Below are positions 1 through 9,256 of a stretch of 64,000 nt of DNA, in pieces. A program made the translations under genes and the position numbers. Position 1 is the stretch's first letter. Each line of letters opens with the position of its first letter. Source of the stretch: CAVUNY01 sp963768585. GTDB lineage: Bacteria > Chloroflexota > Anaerolineae > Anaerolineales > Anaerolineaceae. The stretch is from positions 372,001 through 436,000 of the forward strand of contig CAVYIF010000009.1 in NCBI GenBank assembly GCA_963768585.1. The letters run 5' to 3'. A model generated the notes under the pieces. It was not told the DNA's origin. It saw only the letters and a program-made list of their open reading frames with translations, and ran no database searches.

Positions 1-1
1 C

Positions 2-775
2 GAAAGAAAACTGGATCAAAAAAGTTCGCTTACCCTGAAGCTGTTGGGCTGGGTGGAAATGATTGCCTGTGACCTACCAGACCTGCTCATCATCGATACC
101 ACCGAATACAGAGATTGGTTCAACCGTAACCATCATATCCCTGCCGGACGCTTCAGTCTGGTCCCTACTGGAGCCGATAACCGGGTTTTTCAACCACCGC
201 CAGCTGTGCGGTGTACCGGAGATTTATGCCGGATCCTGTATTATGGATCCTTCATCCCCAATCATGGGGTTCCATTCATTGTTGAAGCGGCGCGGCTCCT
301 TCAGGGAGATGATCGCATCCACTTCGAATTCGTCGGCGACGGTCCGGATCGGGCAGCAGTTCTCTCACTGGTTGACCGCTATGGCCTCAAGAACATCACC
401 CTCCGGGATTGGTTGGCCCAGGGTGACCTGGTGAAGTGCATTGCCCAATCTGACATCTGCCTGGGAGCATTTGGGAACACCCCTCAGTCATTGATGACCG
501 TACAGAACAAGATATATGAAGGACTGGCAATGGCTAAACCGGTCATTACAGGCGACTCACCCGCCATCCGGGGATCGTTCATCCACGGAAAACATCTTTA
601 CTGCTGCGGTCGCGAGAACCCTCGTGACCTGGCTGAAGCAATTCGTACCCTTCAAAAAGACGCGGTTCTACGCCAGACGCTGGCTGATAACGGTTACGAT
701 CTCTTCCGAGAACACTTTACCATTGAAAAACTTGGTCAATTATTCGAGGAGCATCTATGCAAACTCCTCCCTTAA
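2..775 (+). CDS. Glycosyltransferase family 4 (GT-B fold), 5' end outside window
   Basis: About 257 C-terminal residues of a retaining GT-B glycosyltransferase; the frame is open to base 2, so the start lies upstream of the window. The visible part begins in the N-terminal lobe, passes the interdomain VPTGADN loop, then shows the nucleotide-sugar-binding lobe: ILYYGSF strand, VGDGPDR turn and the YEGLAMAKPVIT segment typical of the GT4 donor site. The expected role is transfer of a sugar from an NDP-sugar to a surface-glycan intermediate at the cytoplasmic face of the membrane. It overlaps the next gene by 19 bp, indicating an operon. The family is clear; donor and acceptor cannot be read. 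Confidence 0.85.
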   Translation, partial: ERKLDQKSSLTLKLLGWVEMIACDLPDLLIIDTTEYRDWFNRNHHIPAGRFSLVPTGADNRVFQPPPAVRCTGDLCRILYYGSFIPNHGVPFIVEAARLLQGDDRIHFEFVGDGPDRAAVLSLVDRYGLKNITLRDWLAQGDLVKCIAQSDICLGAFGNTPQSLMTVQNKIYEGLAMAKPVITGDSPAIRGSFIHGKHLYCCGRENPRDLAEAIRTLQKDAVLRQTLADNGYDLFREHFTIEKLGQLFEEHLCKLLP

Positions 776-1633
776 TCTATGCGGTAACAGTCAATTACAA
801 ACGCCCTCAGGATACCATCGAATGCCTGGATTCATTGATGCAGCAGGAGAAAGTCCACCTGCACATCGTTGTGGTGGATAACGGGTCTCAGGATGATTTC
901 GATCCCATTAATTCTAAAAACGCACCCCGAGGTGAACCTTTTGCAAACCGGCAAGAACCTTGGTTTTGCTGGAGGGTACAATACTGGTATCCGATTTGCC
1001 CTGACCCATGACGCGGATTATGTTCTGATCGTTAATAATGATACTATTCTCCATCCTGAGATGGTCGCAAGATTGGTAGAAAATGATAACGAGACGGTCG
1101 GCTGCCTCGCTCCAGCCATCTTCTATGCCAGTCAACCGGAGAGAGTATGGTCATTAGGGGGAAAAGTCAGCTTATTAACCCTTGATATGACCGACCAGCA
1201 TGGCAGGAACATGCCCTTTCCTGCTGGTCCAATCGATCGTGACTTTCTCAGCGGCTGCTGTTTGTTGGTTCGCCGCCAGGTACTCGAATCTGTAGGACTT
1301 TTGGACGAAGATTTCTTCTTTTTTTATGAAGATCAGGATTACAGCTTTCGGGTCCGGGAGCATGGATATCGCATGGTCCTTGTCCCACAGGCACGTTTAT
1401 GGCACAAGGTCAGTGTCAGCAGCGGAGGATCGGATTCGCCTGTTGAACGTTACTGGATGGGGCGTTCCAGCGTTCTTTACTTTCGCAAGCACGTCCATGG
1501 GATCCGCTGGTTGTTCGTCATCCCCTGGCGAGTGGCAAGCACGATTAAAACCACCCTTCGCCTGCTGCTAAAACATAAACCGGATTCCGCCCTGGCATAT
1601 ATAAAGGGTGAATGGACCGGATTGGTCAGATAG
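757..1633 (+). CDS. Glycosyltransferase family 2 (rhamnosyltransferase-like), one frameshift
   Basis: GT-A inverting transferase. The first frame (ATG at 757) gives a canonical start, YAVTVNYKRPQDTIECLDSL, then VVVDNGS. The sequence moves to the +1 frame at about 900-915 and continues with GKNLGFAGGYNTGI, the VNNDTI metal-binding loop, LSGCCLLVRR and FFFYEDQDYSFR, all family signatures. Both halves together make one full-length protein of about 290 residues, so the break is a single-base insertion (an A/T-rich stretch is the likely spot) and not two genes. Family members add rhamnose or related sugars to lipid-linked glycans. Either a sequence error or recent inactivation. Confidence 0.82.
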
Positions 1634-1653
1634 GATAAAGGAAACGATTCACT

Positions 1654-2655
1654 ATGCCCCCTTCTTCAGACGGAGTTGAACATATTTCCTGCCAGATCTG
1701 TGGCGCCGATGAGACTCGGCTTGTTTTCCAGCTTCCAGTTCAACCCTACCAGAAGGGCCATTTTGCCCGGGACACCTGGGATATTGTGCAGTGCAAGAAG
1801 TGCGGCCTGATCTACGAAAACCCGCGGTCCGACGCTGTAGCGCTCAAGGATTATTACGATTTACTCCTCAGCGGCGACCACCAATTTGCCCAAAGCTGGT
1901 TTATCGACGCTGCTCCACTGCAGAGCCCAACCTGGCAGCGCTACCTGCGCGTGCTCAAACGCTACTGCCCAGGCGGTCAGCTGCTTGATGTGGGCAGCGG
2001 AGCCGGTTCTTTCATGGTAGAAGCCAGGCGGGCAGGTTTTTCGGTGACCGGGCAGGACGTGGCTCCCTTCTTTATCGACTATAGTCGTAAAGACCAGGGG
2101 CTGGACATTCTGGAAGGAGAGCTCGAGACTTTAAAATTGCCCTCAGGCAGCTATGATGTGATCACTGCTTTCGATGTCATCGAGCACCACCCTTACCCCG
2201 GGCAGCTACTTAAGGAAATCCGCCGGCTGCTTAAACCCAATGGTGTATTGATGTTATCCACCCATGATATTGGGAACCTGTTTGCAAGATTATATGGAAA
2301 ACGCTGGCGCCACTTATACGCCATCGGGCACCTGACTTATTTCACTCGGCAGACAATGAAGCGCCTGTTGGAAACCAACCAATACCGGGTGATCCAAAAG
2401 GGCGGCATGCACACCATTGACACATCCACTGCGGCGGAATACAGGCGATGGGCTGTCCAGTTTGTCAAATTAATCTTGCTGCGGGGGTTGATCCTGGTCA
2501 CTTATAAGCCTGCTACCACGCTGTTTCCCATCCTCAAGACCTGGAAACTGAAGTGGAATGGAACGACTCTGAACCATGCCATCCTTATGTCTCGAGTGGG
2601 CAGCCAGGTGATTATGGAAGATGACATGGTTTTTGTTGCTCGCCCTGTTCAATAA
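1654..2655 (+). CDS. Class I SAM methyltransferase with N-terminal zinc ribbon
   Basis: A 333-residue protein. Residues 13-16 (CQIC) and 47-50 (CKKC) form a two-knuckle zinc ribbon, followed by GLIYENPR, a layout seen in sugar/polyketide C- or O-methyltransferases of the Methyltransf_23 type. The SAM site is LLDVGSGAGSF at about residue 109, with FDVIEHHPYPG as the post-motif and a long C-terminal extension rich in basic and hydrophobic residues. It starts 20 bp after the GT2 gene in the same cluster, so it probably methylates a nucleotide sugar or glycan residue. The frame is intact. The target atom is not predictable. Confidence 0.85.
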   Translation: MPPSSDGVEHISCQICGADETRLVFQLPVQPYQKGHFARDTWDIVQCKKCGLIYENPRSDAVALKDYYDLLLSGDHQFAQSWFIDAAPLQSPTWQRYLRVLKRYCPGGQLLDVGSGAGSFMVEARRAGFSVTGQDVAPFFIDYSRKDQGLDILEGELETLKLPSGSYDVITAFDVIEHHPYPGQLLKEIRRLLKPNGVLMLSTHDIGNLFARLYGKRWRHLYAIGHLTYFTRQTMKRLLETNQYRVIQKGGMHTIDTSTAAEYRRWAVQFVKLILLRGLILVTYKPATTLFPILKTWKLKWNGTTLNHAILMSRVGSQVIMEDDMVFVARPVQ

Positions 2656-2687
2656 GAGAGCCGGTTTGAGCCAGGATAAAAACGGCC

Positions 2688-3852
2688 TTGAAAATTCTTT
2701 TGTTGACCTTTAATCCCCCCCATTATGGAACTTTCCGCCGGGCTTCACAATTCGGCAGCCAATTGGCCAGACGCGGGCACCAGGTCACCTTGATGGTAAC
2801 CTCATCCACCCAGAGAGTGGGGATAAAGGTCAGCGAATTCTGGGGCATGCGGCTGGTTGAAACCCCAGACCTGTTCCACGGACCTCTCAGGTCCGGCTGG
2901 GATCCCTGGAACATCATTAACCGCATCCGCTGGCTGAAAAACGAACGATTCGACCTGGTGCATGCTTTTGAAAGCCGGCCCGTCGTCATTTACCCCGCTC
3001 TTTTCGCCTGCCGCCAGGGGGCATCTTTTTTTATCGATTGGGCGGACTGGTTCGGCAAAGGAGGATCGGTTGAGGAACGTCCCAACCTCCTCATCAGGAC
3101 CATCCTGCGCCCTATCGAAACATATTTCGAGGAGCATTTTCGCCCGAAGGCAAACGGGAATACCGTTATTTGTTCTACGCTTTATCGAAAAGGCCTGTGG
3201 ACTGGGCATTCGTCCTGAACGGCTCATCATCATTCCCTACGGCAGCGACCCTGACGCTCTTCATCCCGCCAATGCCTGTGAAGCAAGACAGCGATTAGAA
3301 CTGCCCCTCGACGGGATCTATATTGGATATCTGGGGGCAATCTTTGACCAGGATGCCGACCTCATGCTAGAAGCATTTCGCATCGTTCAACGATCCATTC
3401 CGGAAACTCACCTCCTTTGGTTTGGTGCCCGTCCACAGGCTATGATCCGAAAATTTTCAGGAATGCCCAATACGCATATTTTCGGGCAGTTTTCCCAGGA
3501 CAAGATGAATGATTTCCTGGCGGCGATGGATCTCGGTTGGCTGCCACTCCGGAACACGCCGGCCAATAATGGCAGGTGGCCTTCAAAGATCAATGAGTAT
3601 CTCTGTGCAGGCCGCCCAGTCGTCTCTACCCGGGTCAGCGATCTTGAATCGATCTTTAATCGACATGATGTTGGCAGGCTTTCTCCGGACCGGCCTGATC
3701 CTTTCGCACAAAATACGATCGAATTGCTGAGAAACCCAGACCTGCGTGCCTCCATGGGAGTTGAGGCTCGTAAAACTGCCGAGGAGGACTTTTCCTGGGA
3801 GCTTCTGACAGATCGCCTGGAAAACTTTTATTCCCAGGTTAAGGGCCTGTGA
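2688..3852 (+). CDS. Glycosyltransferase family 4, one frameshift
   Basis: Starts at TTG 2688 with MKILLLTFNPPHYGTFRRA, a GT4 N-terminus, and reads through the acceptor lobe (DLVHAFES, FIDWADWF). At 3181-3183 a TTT run carries one base too many: deleting one T joins VICSTL directly to IEKACGLGIRPERLIIIPYG, and the second frame then runs through IGYLGAIFD, the KINEYLCAGRPVVST donor-site motif and the C-terminus. The complete product is about 388 residues, normal for the family. The homopolymer position favours a consensus error or slippage mutation over long-standing decay. Third glycosyltransferase of the cluster. Confidence 0.83.
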
Positions 3853-3858
3853 TATAAT
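3853..3858 (+). promoter_or_regulatory. Putative -10 box TATAAT before the second zinc-ribbon methyltransferase
   Basis: A perfect TATAAT lies 13 bp before the ATG at 3872, just behind the stop codon of the preceding glycosyltransferase. No good -35 is seen. If used, the transcript leader would be about 7 nt, giving the last genes of the cluster an internal, nearly leaderless promoter. Confidence 0.4.
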
Positions 3859-3871
3859 TTATCCTTATTTT

Positions 3872-4795
3872 ATGGAAGATTTGGTTTGTGATTTATGTAA
3901 GATGGACCAGGCGGATGTTATGTACTCCGGGAGTGATTTTCATCTGCCTGATCTTCCCAACATCAACTTTGTTCGCTGCCAGGTTTGCGGATTGATGTAC
4001 TTGAAACCTCGCCCCGAATTAAACGAGATGAATGCCTATTATCCGGACGATTATGAGCCATACCAGCATGCCATTGAGGATGAGAAACTGGGGCTGATGC
4101 GCTGGATTCGCCGGCAAAAAATGGTGCAGCGGCGAACAATGATCGAGCGCTACAGCCGCAAGACCAGCGGCTCGATTCTGGATGTGGGCTGCGCCACCGG
4201 CATTTTCTTACACGAAATGGAGCAATCCGGCTGGCAGGCGGCTGGCATTGAACCAGTTCATTCCGCTGCAAGGTACGCTCAACAGCGTTTTGGTTTACAG
4301 GTATTCGAGGGAACAACCAGTTCCCATCCTTATCCCCCGGCCTCCTTCGATGTCATCTCATTCTGGGATGTATTGGAACATACTCCGTACCCTTCCGCTG
4401 AATTAACAGCTGCAGCAACTCTTTTACGTCCCGGTGGCCTGGTGGCTATTAATGTACCTAATTGGAACAGCCTGGATAGGCGCTTGTTTGGCGCGGGATG
4501 GGTCGGCTTTGATCCACCCCGCCATCTGTATGTATTGGATCAGCGCAGCCTGACTCGCCTGCTGCAGCAGGCTGGTTTCGAAATTCTGGATTGGGTATGT
4601 TTTTTCCCCTCTTATTTCGCCTTTATTATCAGCCTGGAACACTGGCTTAAGATGCACTCCGTCCAACTCGGAAATGCGGCGAAACACTTGCTGCATATAC
4701 CGGGTATGCGGTTCTTGTTTGAACCCGCGTTCATTCTGGCAAACAAGTTGAAATTTGGCAGCACAATCACCGTCTTTGCCCGATATCCAGGTTGA
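3872..4795 (+). CDS. Class I SAM methyltransferase with N-terminal zinc ribbon
   Basis: A 307-residue relative of the protein at 1654-2655. Cysteines 6/9 (CDLC) and 36/39 (CQVC) followed by GLMYLKPRPE make the same N-terminal ribbon; the SAM loop is ILDVGCATGIF at about residue 104, then FDVISFWDVLEHTPYP and the usual LRPGG turn. Two such ribbon-methyltransferases in one cluster suggest two methylation steps on one glycan, or paralogues acting on different sugars. The gene stands 19 bp after the glycosyltransferase and 10 bp before the degraded methyltransferase that follows. The reading frame is intact. Confidence 0.85.
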   Translation: MEDLVCDLCKMDQADVMYSGSDFHLPDLPNINFVRCQVCGLMYLKPRPELNEMNAYYPDDYEPYQHAIEDEKLGLMRWIRRQKMVQRRTMIERYSRKTSGSILDVGCATGIFLHEMEQSGWQAAGIEPVHSAARYAQQRFGLQVFEGTTSSHPYPPASFDVISFWDVLEHTPYPSAELTAAATLLRPGGLVAINVPNWNSLDRRLFGAGWVGFDPPRHLYVLDQRSLTRLLQQAGFEILDWVCFFPSYFAFIISLEHWLKMHSVQLGNAAKHLLHIPGMRFLFEPAFILANKLKFGSTITVFARYPG

Positions 4796-4805
4796 AGAGA
4801 ATACA

Positions 4806-5392
4806 ATGAACGAAGAAGAACCTTTCTTTCTGAAAATTCACCTGACCAGTGGGGTTGATCAATCTCAGGAAGCGTATGAAGTGCTTCACCAGGATGAGTA
4901 CATCGCCCGCATTCCGTCATTTTATCACTGGTTTTCCGATAAACTGAAGTTGCTTCATCAAGGCCGGTTCCTCGATATTGCCTGCGGAAGCGGAGAAGTT
5001 TTTAAAGCTGACAAAGGACAACGGGCTGCAAGCCTGCGGCGTCCTGAAAATGGCGCGCGTCCTGCGACCGGGGGGGCATACCTCATATCCTGGTGCCAAA
5101 TACCTTCAGCTTATTGACCAATGTATGGAACGCTTTTTGAAAGGGTGTGACTTCAGTTGACGACCAACCGATTCAGCGTTATGGAGCCAGGAAAGATTGG
5201 GTATTGCTGTTCGAAAATAATGGCTTATCGGTTCGCCATACCGAAAAATATGAACGCCCATGGCCGCGTTTTTGGGCGGACTGGAAGTTTTATCTTCGCC
5301 GGCCCAAAGAGTGCTTGCGCTTGCTTACTACTCCATTCATTCCGCTCAATCTGGCCTTCTGCTTCCTGTTCTCGTGTGAGCGTGAGCCGTAA
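4806..5392 (+). pseudogene. Degraded SAM methyltransferase with internal deletion and frameshifts
   Basis: ATG 4806 opens a normal methyltransferase start (residues 1-60) reaching the SAM loop FLDIACGSGE, then the homology changes frame near 4995 (KLTKDNGLQACGV). The next recognisable block, KMARVLRPGG, belongs about 60-70 residues further on in the family, so the core between motif I and the LRPGG turn is missing. A further frame change near 5145 leads to PIQRYGARKDWVLLFENNGL and ends at 5392. At least two frame changes plus a deletion mean no functional enzyme can be read. Unlike its neighbours, this cannot be repaired by one base. Confidence 0.75.
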
Positions 5393-5414
5393 CCAGCTAC
5401 CAGTTTTAGTTTTA

Positions 5415-5443
5415 TTGACATCCCCAATTCCGGATGATAAAAT
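5415..5443 (+). promoter_or_regulatory. Strong sigma-70-type promoter for the carbamoyltransferase
   Basis: Perfect -35 TTGACA at 5415-5420, 17-bp spacer, -10 TAAAAT (5 of 6) at 5438-5443. The predicted transcription start is near 5450, leaving a leader of about 50 nt before the ATG at 5501, which has a GGAAGAGG Shine-Dalgarno. This is the best consensus promoter seen in the window and restarts transcription after the degraded methyltransferase. Confidence 0.7.
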
Positions 5444-5500
5444 CATGCAATCGTTTTTTAAATCTCTTTTACCCGTAGTTATTTTCTCTGGAAGAGGATC

Positions 5501-7136
5501 ATGATCATACTTGGAATAACCCATCCAATTTCCTGGAATAATGCTGCCTGCATATTGGTCGATGGACAATTGGTGGCTATGGTTGAAGAAGAACGTCTCA
5601 ACCGGATCAAACATGCGCCTCGTATGGCGGCGAAACAAGCTATGGCTTACTGCTTGAAAGAAGCAAGGGTCCAGCTTAAAGATGTTGATTATGTCGCAGT
5701 CGGTTTTGACAGTGCTCTGCGGGTGGCGGCCAACAATCTGGGTAAGGATAATTTCTTTTCCGATATAAATCAGGCGGCGAACTGGCTAAAAGAAGGGATC
5801 GCTTACGAGCGCATGCTGCCCTTGGATGGCTATGACTCGAACCGGATCATTTTCGTCAACCACCACCGCGCTCATGCAGCCAGCGCCTTCTTTGCTTCGG
5901 GTTTCCCCGAGGCAAACATCATCTCCCTGGATGGGAGCGGCGGCAGTGATTCGGGCATCCTGGGGGTAGGTCGCGACAGGAGTATCCAGGCTCTGAAATA
6001 CTTCAGCAACCGCGGCAGTTGGGGATTGATCTACGAACTCATTACGGACAAGCTCGGTTTTCGCCGGCACAGCGGTGAAGGCAAGGTGATGGGGTTAGCC
6101 GCTTATGGAACTCCGGACCCGAAAGGACTGCCGTGTGTAAAATGGGATGGCGATGTTCCGGTTATCGATCCTGAAAAGCGGAAAGAGTTTGTCGAATTCT
6201 ATCAAGCCGCGCACGAAAGATGATCCGATCACCCAGGAGCATAAGGATCTGGCTGCAACACTCCAGGATACCCTGGAACGGGCCGTGATCCGCATGGCAG
6301 AATGGTTGTATCAGCAGACCGGCATCCGCCGGCTTTGCCTGGCAGGTGGTTCGGCATTGAACTGCTCAATGAATGGGAAACTGGCCCAACTGCCATTTGT
6401 CGACGAAATTTTTATTCAGCCGGCGGCGCATGATTCCGGTACGGCTCTGGGCGCAGCCCTGACGGTGCATGTCGATAAAACCGGACAGCGTCCCGATTGG
6501 ACCATGGAACATGCATATTGGGGCCCCGAATATTCAAATGAAGAAATTGAAGAAGCCCTCAAGGCCTTCCAGGAAATTGACTACGAGCATTGCGAGGATA
6601 TTTCCGCAGCGGCGGCAAAGCAGCTGGCAGAAGGTAAAATCTTAGGTTGGTACCAGGGTAGGTCAGAGGTGGGTCCCCGCGCCCTTGGGAACCGGAGTAT
6701 TCTGGCTGATCCATCCCGGCCCGATATGAAGGATCGGGTTAACAATCAGGTGAAACACCGTGAACCCTGGCGCCCCTTTGCGCCTTCAATCCTGGAAAAT
6801 TCACTTTCCCGTTACTTTGACCACTCCAGGCAGTCTCCCTTCATGATTCTGGCATTTGACACGAAACCCGAGACCATGAATGAGATTATTGCTGCGGTCC
6901 ATGTCGATGGGACAGCCCGACCTCAATCGGTCAGCCTGAAGACCAACCCCCGCTACTATCAGTTAATCAAGCGATTTGAGGAGCTGACGGGAATTCCGGC
7001 TGTGCTCAATACCAGCTTCAATGTGGACTCGCAGCCGATTGTTAACACCCCACAGGAGGCGATCGATACCTTCTTGAACTGTGGAATGGATATGGTTGCC
7101 ATCGGCGAATTCCTGGTCTGGAGGCAAGGGCTATGA
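5501..7136 (+). CDS. O-carbamoyltransferase, NodU/CmcH family, one frameshift
   Basis: The N-terminal frame shows the Kae1/TsaD-like ASKHA fold of the family: MIILGITHP, EEERLNRIKH, NHHRAHAASAFFASGF and SLDGSGGSDS, with histidines for metal/carbamoyl-adenylate chemistry. The frame changes at about 6209; after it come CLAGGSALNCSMNGKL, the GTALGAAL turn and the C-terminal nucleophile-domain signature GWYQGRSEVGPRALGNRSIL, VNNQVKHREPWRPFAPS, ending at 7136. The whole is about 545 residues, normal length. The enzyme uses carbamoyl phosphate and ATP to put a carbamoyl group on a hydroxyl, here most likely on a surface-glycan sugar. It overlaps the next gene by 4 bp (ATGA). Confidence 0.86.
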
Positions 7137-8085
7137 AGGACAGCCAACCTACTGATACATTAGCGCGCCGGGTGCGTGCTATGTACAATGCCCATCCCTT
7201 TCCGAACATCCCTGAACCGCCCAAAAAACGCAGTGATGATCGAATTAAATATATTCACACTGATTTTCTCCATATCCCTACCGACGAGTTCAAGGGATTG
7301 ACCCTCCTGGATGCAGGATGCGGAACGGGCGAAAACACCTGGTTCTTTCGGCGGATATAAGCCCTGACAACCGGATCATTGGTCTCGACCAGTCTCAAAG
7401 CTCAATTAACATCGCCAGACGGGGCTGCAATCAGGACGAATCAGATCCACGCTTTATGGTCGGCTCCCTTCTCGACATCAGTTTACCCAGCAGCAGTGTC
7501 GATATCGTCTCCTGCACCGGTGTCCTGGTGGCGGTGACAGACCCGGACCGGGCATTCAAGGAGTTGGTGCGGATCTTAAAGCCGGGCGGGTATATGATCC
7601 TGGCTCTGTACCATCGCTATGGGCGTTTCCTGCATGGGGTAAGGCGAGGCATCGTCGACATGATTGAGCCCAATGATATAGACCGCCGGGCGCAGTTGGG
7701 CGGCAAGTTGTTTGGCCGCAGTATGAAAAAATTTACTGTAGAATACCGTGCCCCCTTAGAGGATATCCTTTACGATCAATTTGGCCTGCCCTGTGAGACC
7801 CGTTACAGCGTGGGGCAGACTTTGCGCTGGTTCCAGCAGGCCGGGATCGAATATCGCGGAACCTTTCCGCCCGTAGAATGGTCACAGTTAGGGAAAGGGC
7901 TGCGGTTCGCCGATCAATTCAGCAAGCATCGCGATTCGCCGTTGTTCAAATTCATCCTCAAAATGTTCCCAGATACAGACCGGGTTCAAGACCAGGCCCC
8001 TGGCTTCCTGTCTCGTGCGTCAATGCAATTCCTGTGGGGCCTTAACCAGCAGCAGCTGTTTTCCATAAGCGGCCAGAAGAAATAA
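7133..8085 (+). CDS. SAM-dependent methyltransferase (Methyltransf_11/25 type), one frameshift
   Basis: ATG 7133 overlaps the stop of the carbamoyltransferase. The first frame holds RVRAMYNAHPFPN, an N-terminus seen in glycan/ubiquinone-type methyltransferases, then the SAM loop LLDAGCGTGENT. Adding one T to a TTT run near 7345 restores ENTWFFSADISPDNRIIGLDQS, after which the second frame runs to 8085 with SSSVDIVSCTGVLVAVTDP, LVRILKPGGYMILALYHRYGR and a C-terminal helical part. The restored protein is about 318 residues. Its place between carbamoyltransferase and membrane protein points to glycan modification. Confidence 0.8.
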
Positions 8086-8091
8086 ATTTCA

Positions 8092-9089
8092 ATGAAATCC
8101 AATCTAAAAAATATCACCTCCGCCGGGATCAATCAGGCTTTCCGGCTTGTTTGGCGCAAGGTCAACCTGAGGCGACTTTTTAGCCTGTTTTTTTTTCCGT
8201 TGGCCCTGGCAATTGCAGGATGGATACTGCTTCGCGACAGTTCCAAGATTCCCTGGCAGTCACTTCACTTTAACGGGTATCTCTTGATCCTGTCTTTCCT
8301 GGTTGAATGTTCTGGGTTGTTAATTGCTATCCCCATCTGGCGTAAATCCTGGCATCCTATGGCATCCAGCAGCGAGCCAGAGATGATATCCGCATCTACT
8401 GTTATTCGATGTTAGGCTTTGCCTTACCTGGCGGTATATGGTCGATCGTTGGTCGGTCCTCACTCTACAGTCGCTTAGGATCAAGTGGGTTACAGGTCGC
8501 CGCTGCAGGGGTCGTTGAGACTGTTCTTTCAGGTGCTGGCGGTCTCCTGGTATATGCCATCACGTCGATCTTCACGCCCGGGATCGATGTGTGGAAACAA
8601 CCTGCAGTCGGATTGATATTCGGTTTCCTGGCCCTGGTCATGATCTTTCCACCGATCTTTAACCGCTTAACCGGATGGGTTCTGGCGAAATCCCAACCCA
8701 AGCAGGCCGCACTGCTTCAAGTGCGTTACAACTTCGCCGACCTGGCCTGCTGGATCCTGTTGGAAGCTGTGGTGGTGATCATCGGGGGGCTGGCAATTTT
8801 CATCTTTTTACGGAGTATAGCCGAAGTCCCCTTCGGTGTAGCCCCGCGGATTATCCTGGCCTGGGGGGCGGCCTCAGCCGTCAGCAATCTTTTCTTCTGG
8901 CTGCCGGGCACCATGCTGATTAGGGATGGCGTGATGGCTTTAGTCCTGGTTCCAGAGATGATTCTCGCCATGGCTTTCATCTTCGTGGTTCTCCAGCATC
9001 TCTGGTTCCTGGGCTCGGTTTTGCTGCTGGCGGGAATCGTATGGCTGGCCCTTGATTTTCCCCGAAAAATTCTCAATCAGCAGCCCTGA
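8092..9089 (+). CDS. YbhN/UPF0104-type integral membrane protein (lysylphosphatidylglycerol-synthase TM family), one frameshift
   Basis: About 332 residues with roughly eight hydrophobic helices. Adding one A to the AAA run at 8344-8346 joins IPIWRK to ILASYGIQQRARDDIRIY, then the second frame gives GFALPGGIWSIVGRSSLY, the conserved P-G-x-W/S loop of the family. Relatives lack the catalytic domain of MprF and are found in glycan and lipid-linked sugar clusters, where a role in lipid flipping or export is suspected but not settled. It is 6 bp behind the methyltransferase and closes the glycan cluster. Confidence 0.75.
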
Positions 9090-9256
9090 GGTATTCCTCA
9101 AACCTGGCATCAAAAGGCAAACGCCGGTCAGGCATTCTATAAATCCGGCAGTACCCCTATAATCCTCTGATTAACCCTAAGGTGGTATGGCTTTATGAGC
9201 GCTGATCAGCTAAGATATAAATAACAAATTTATCCAGACTAGATTGGAGACTTCTT

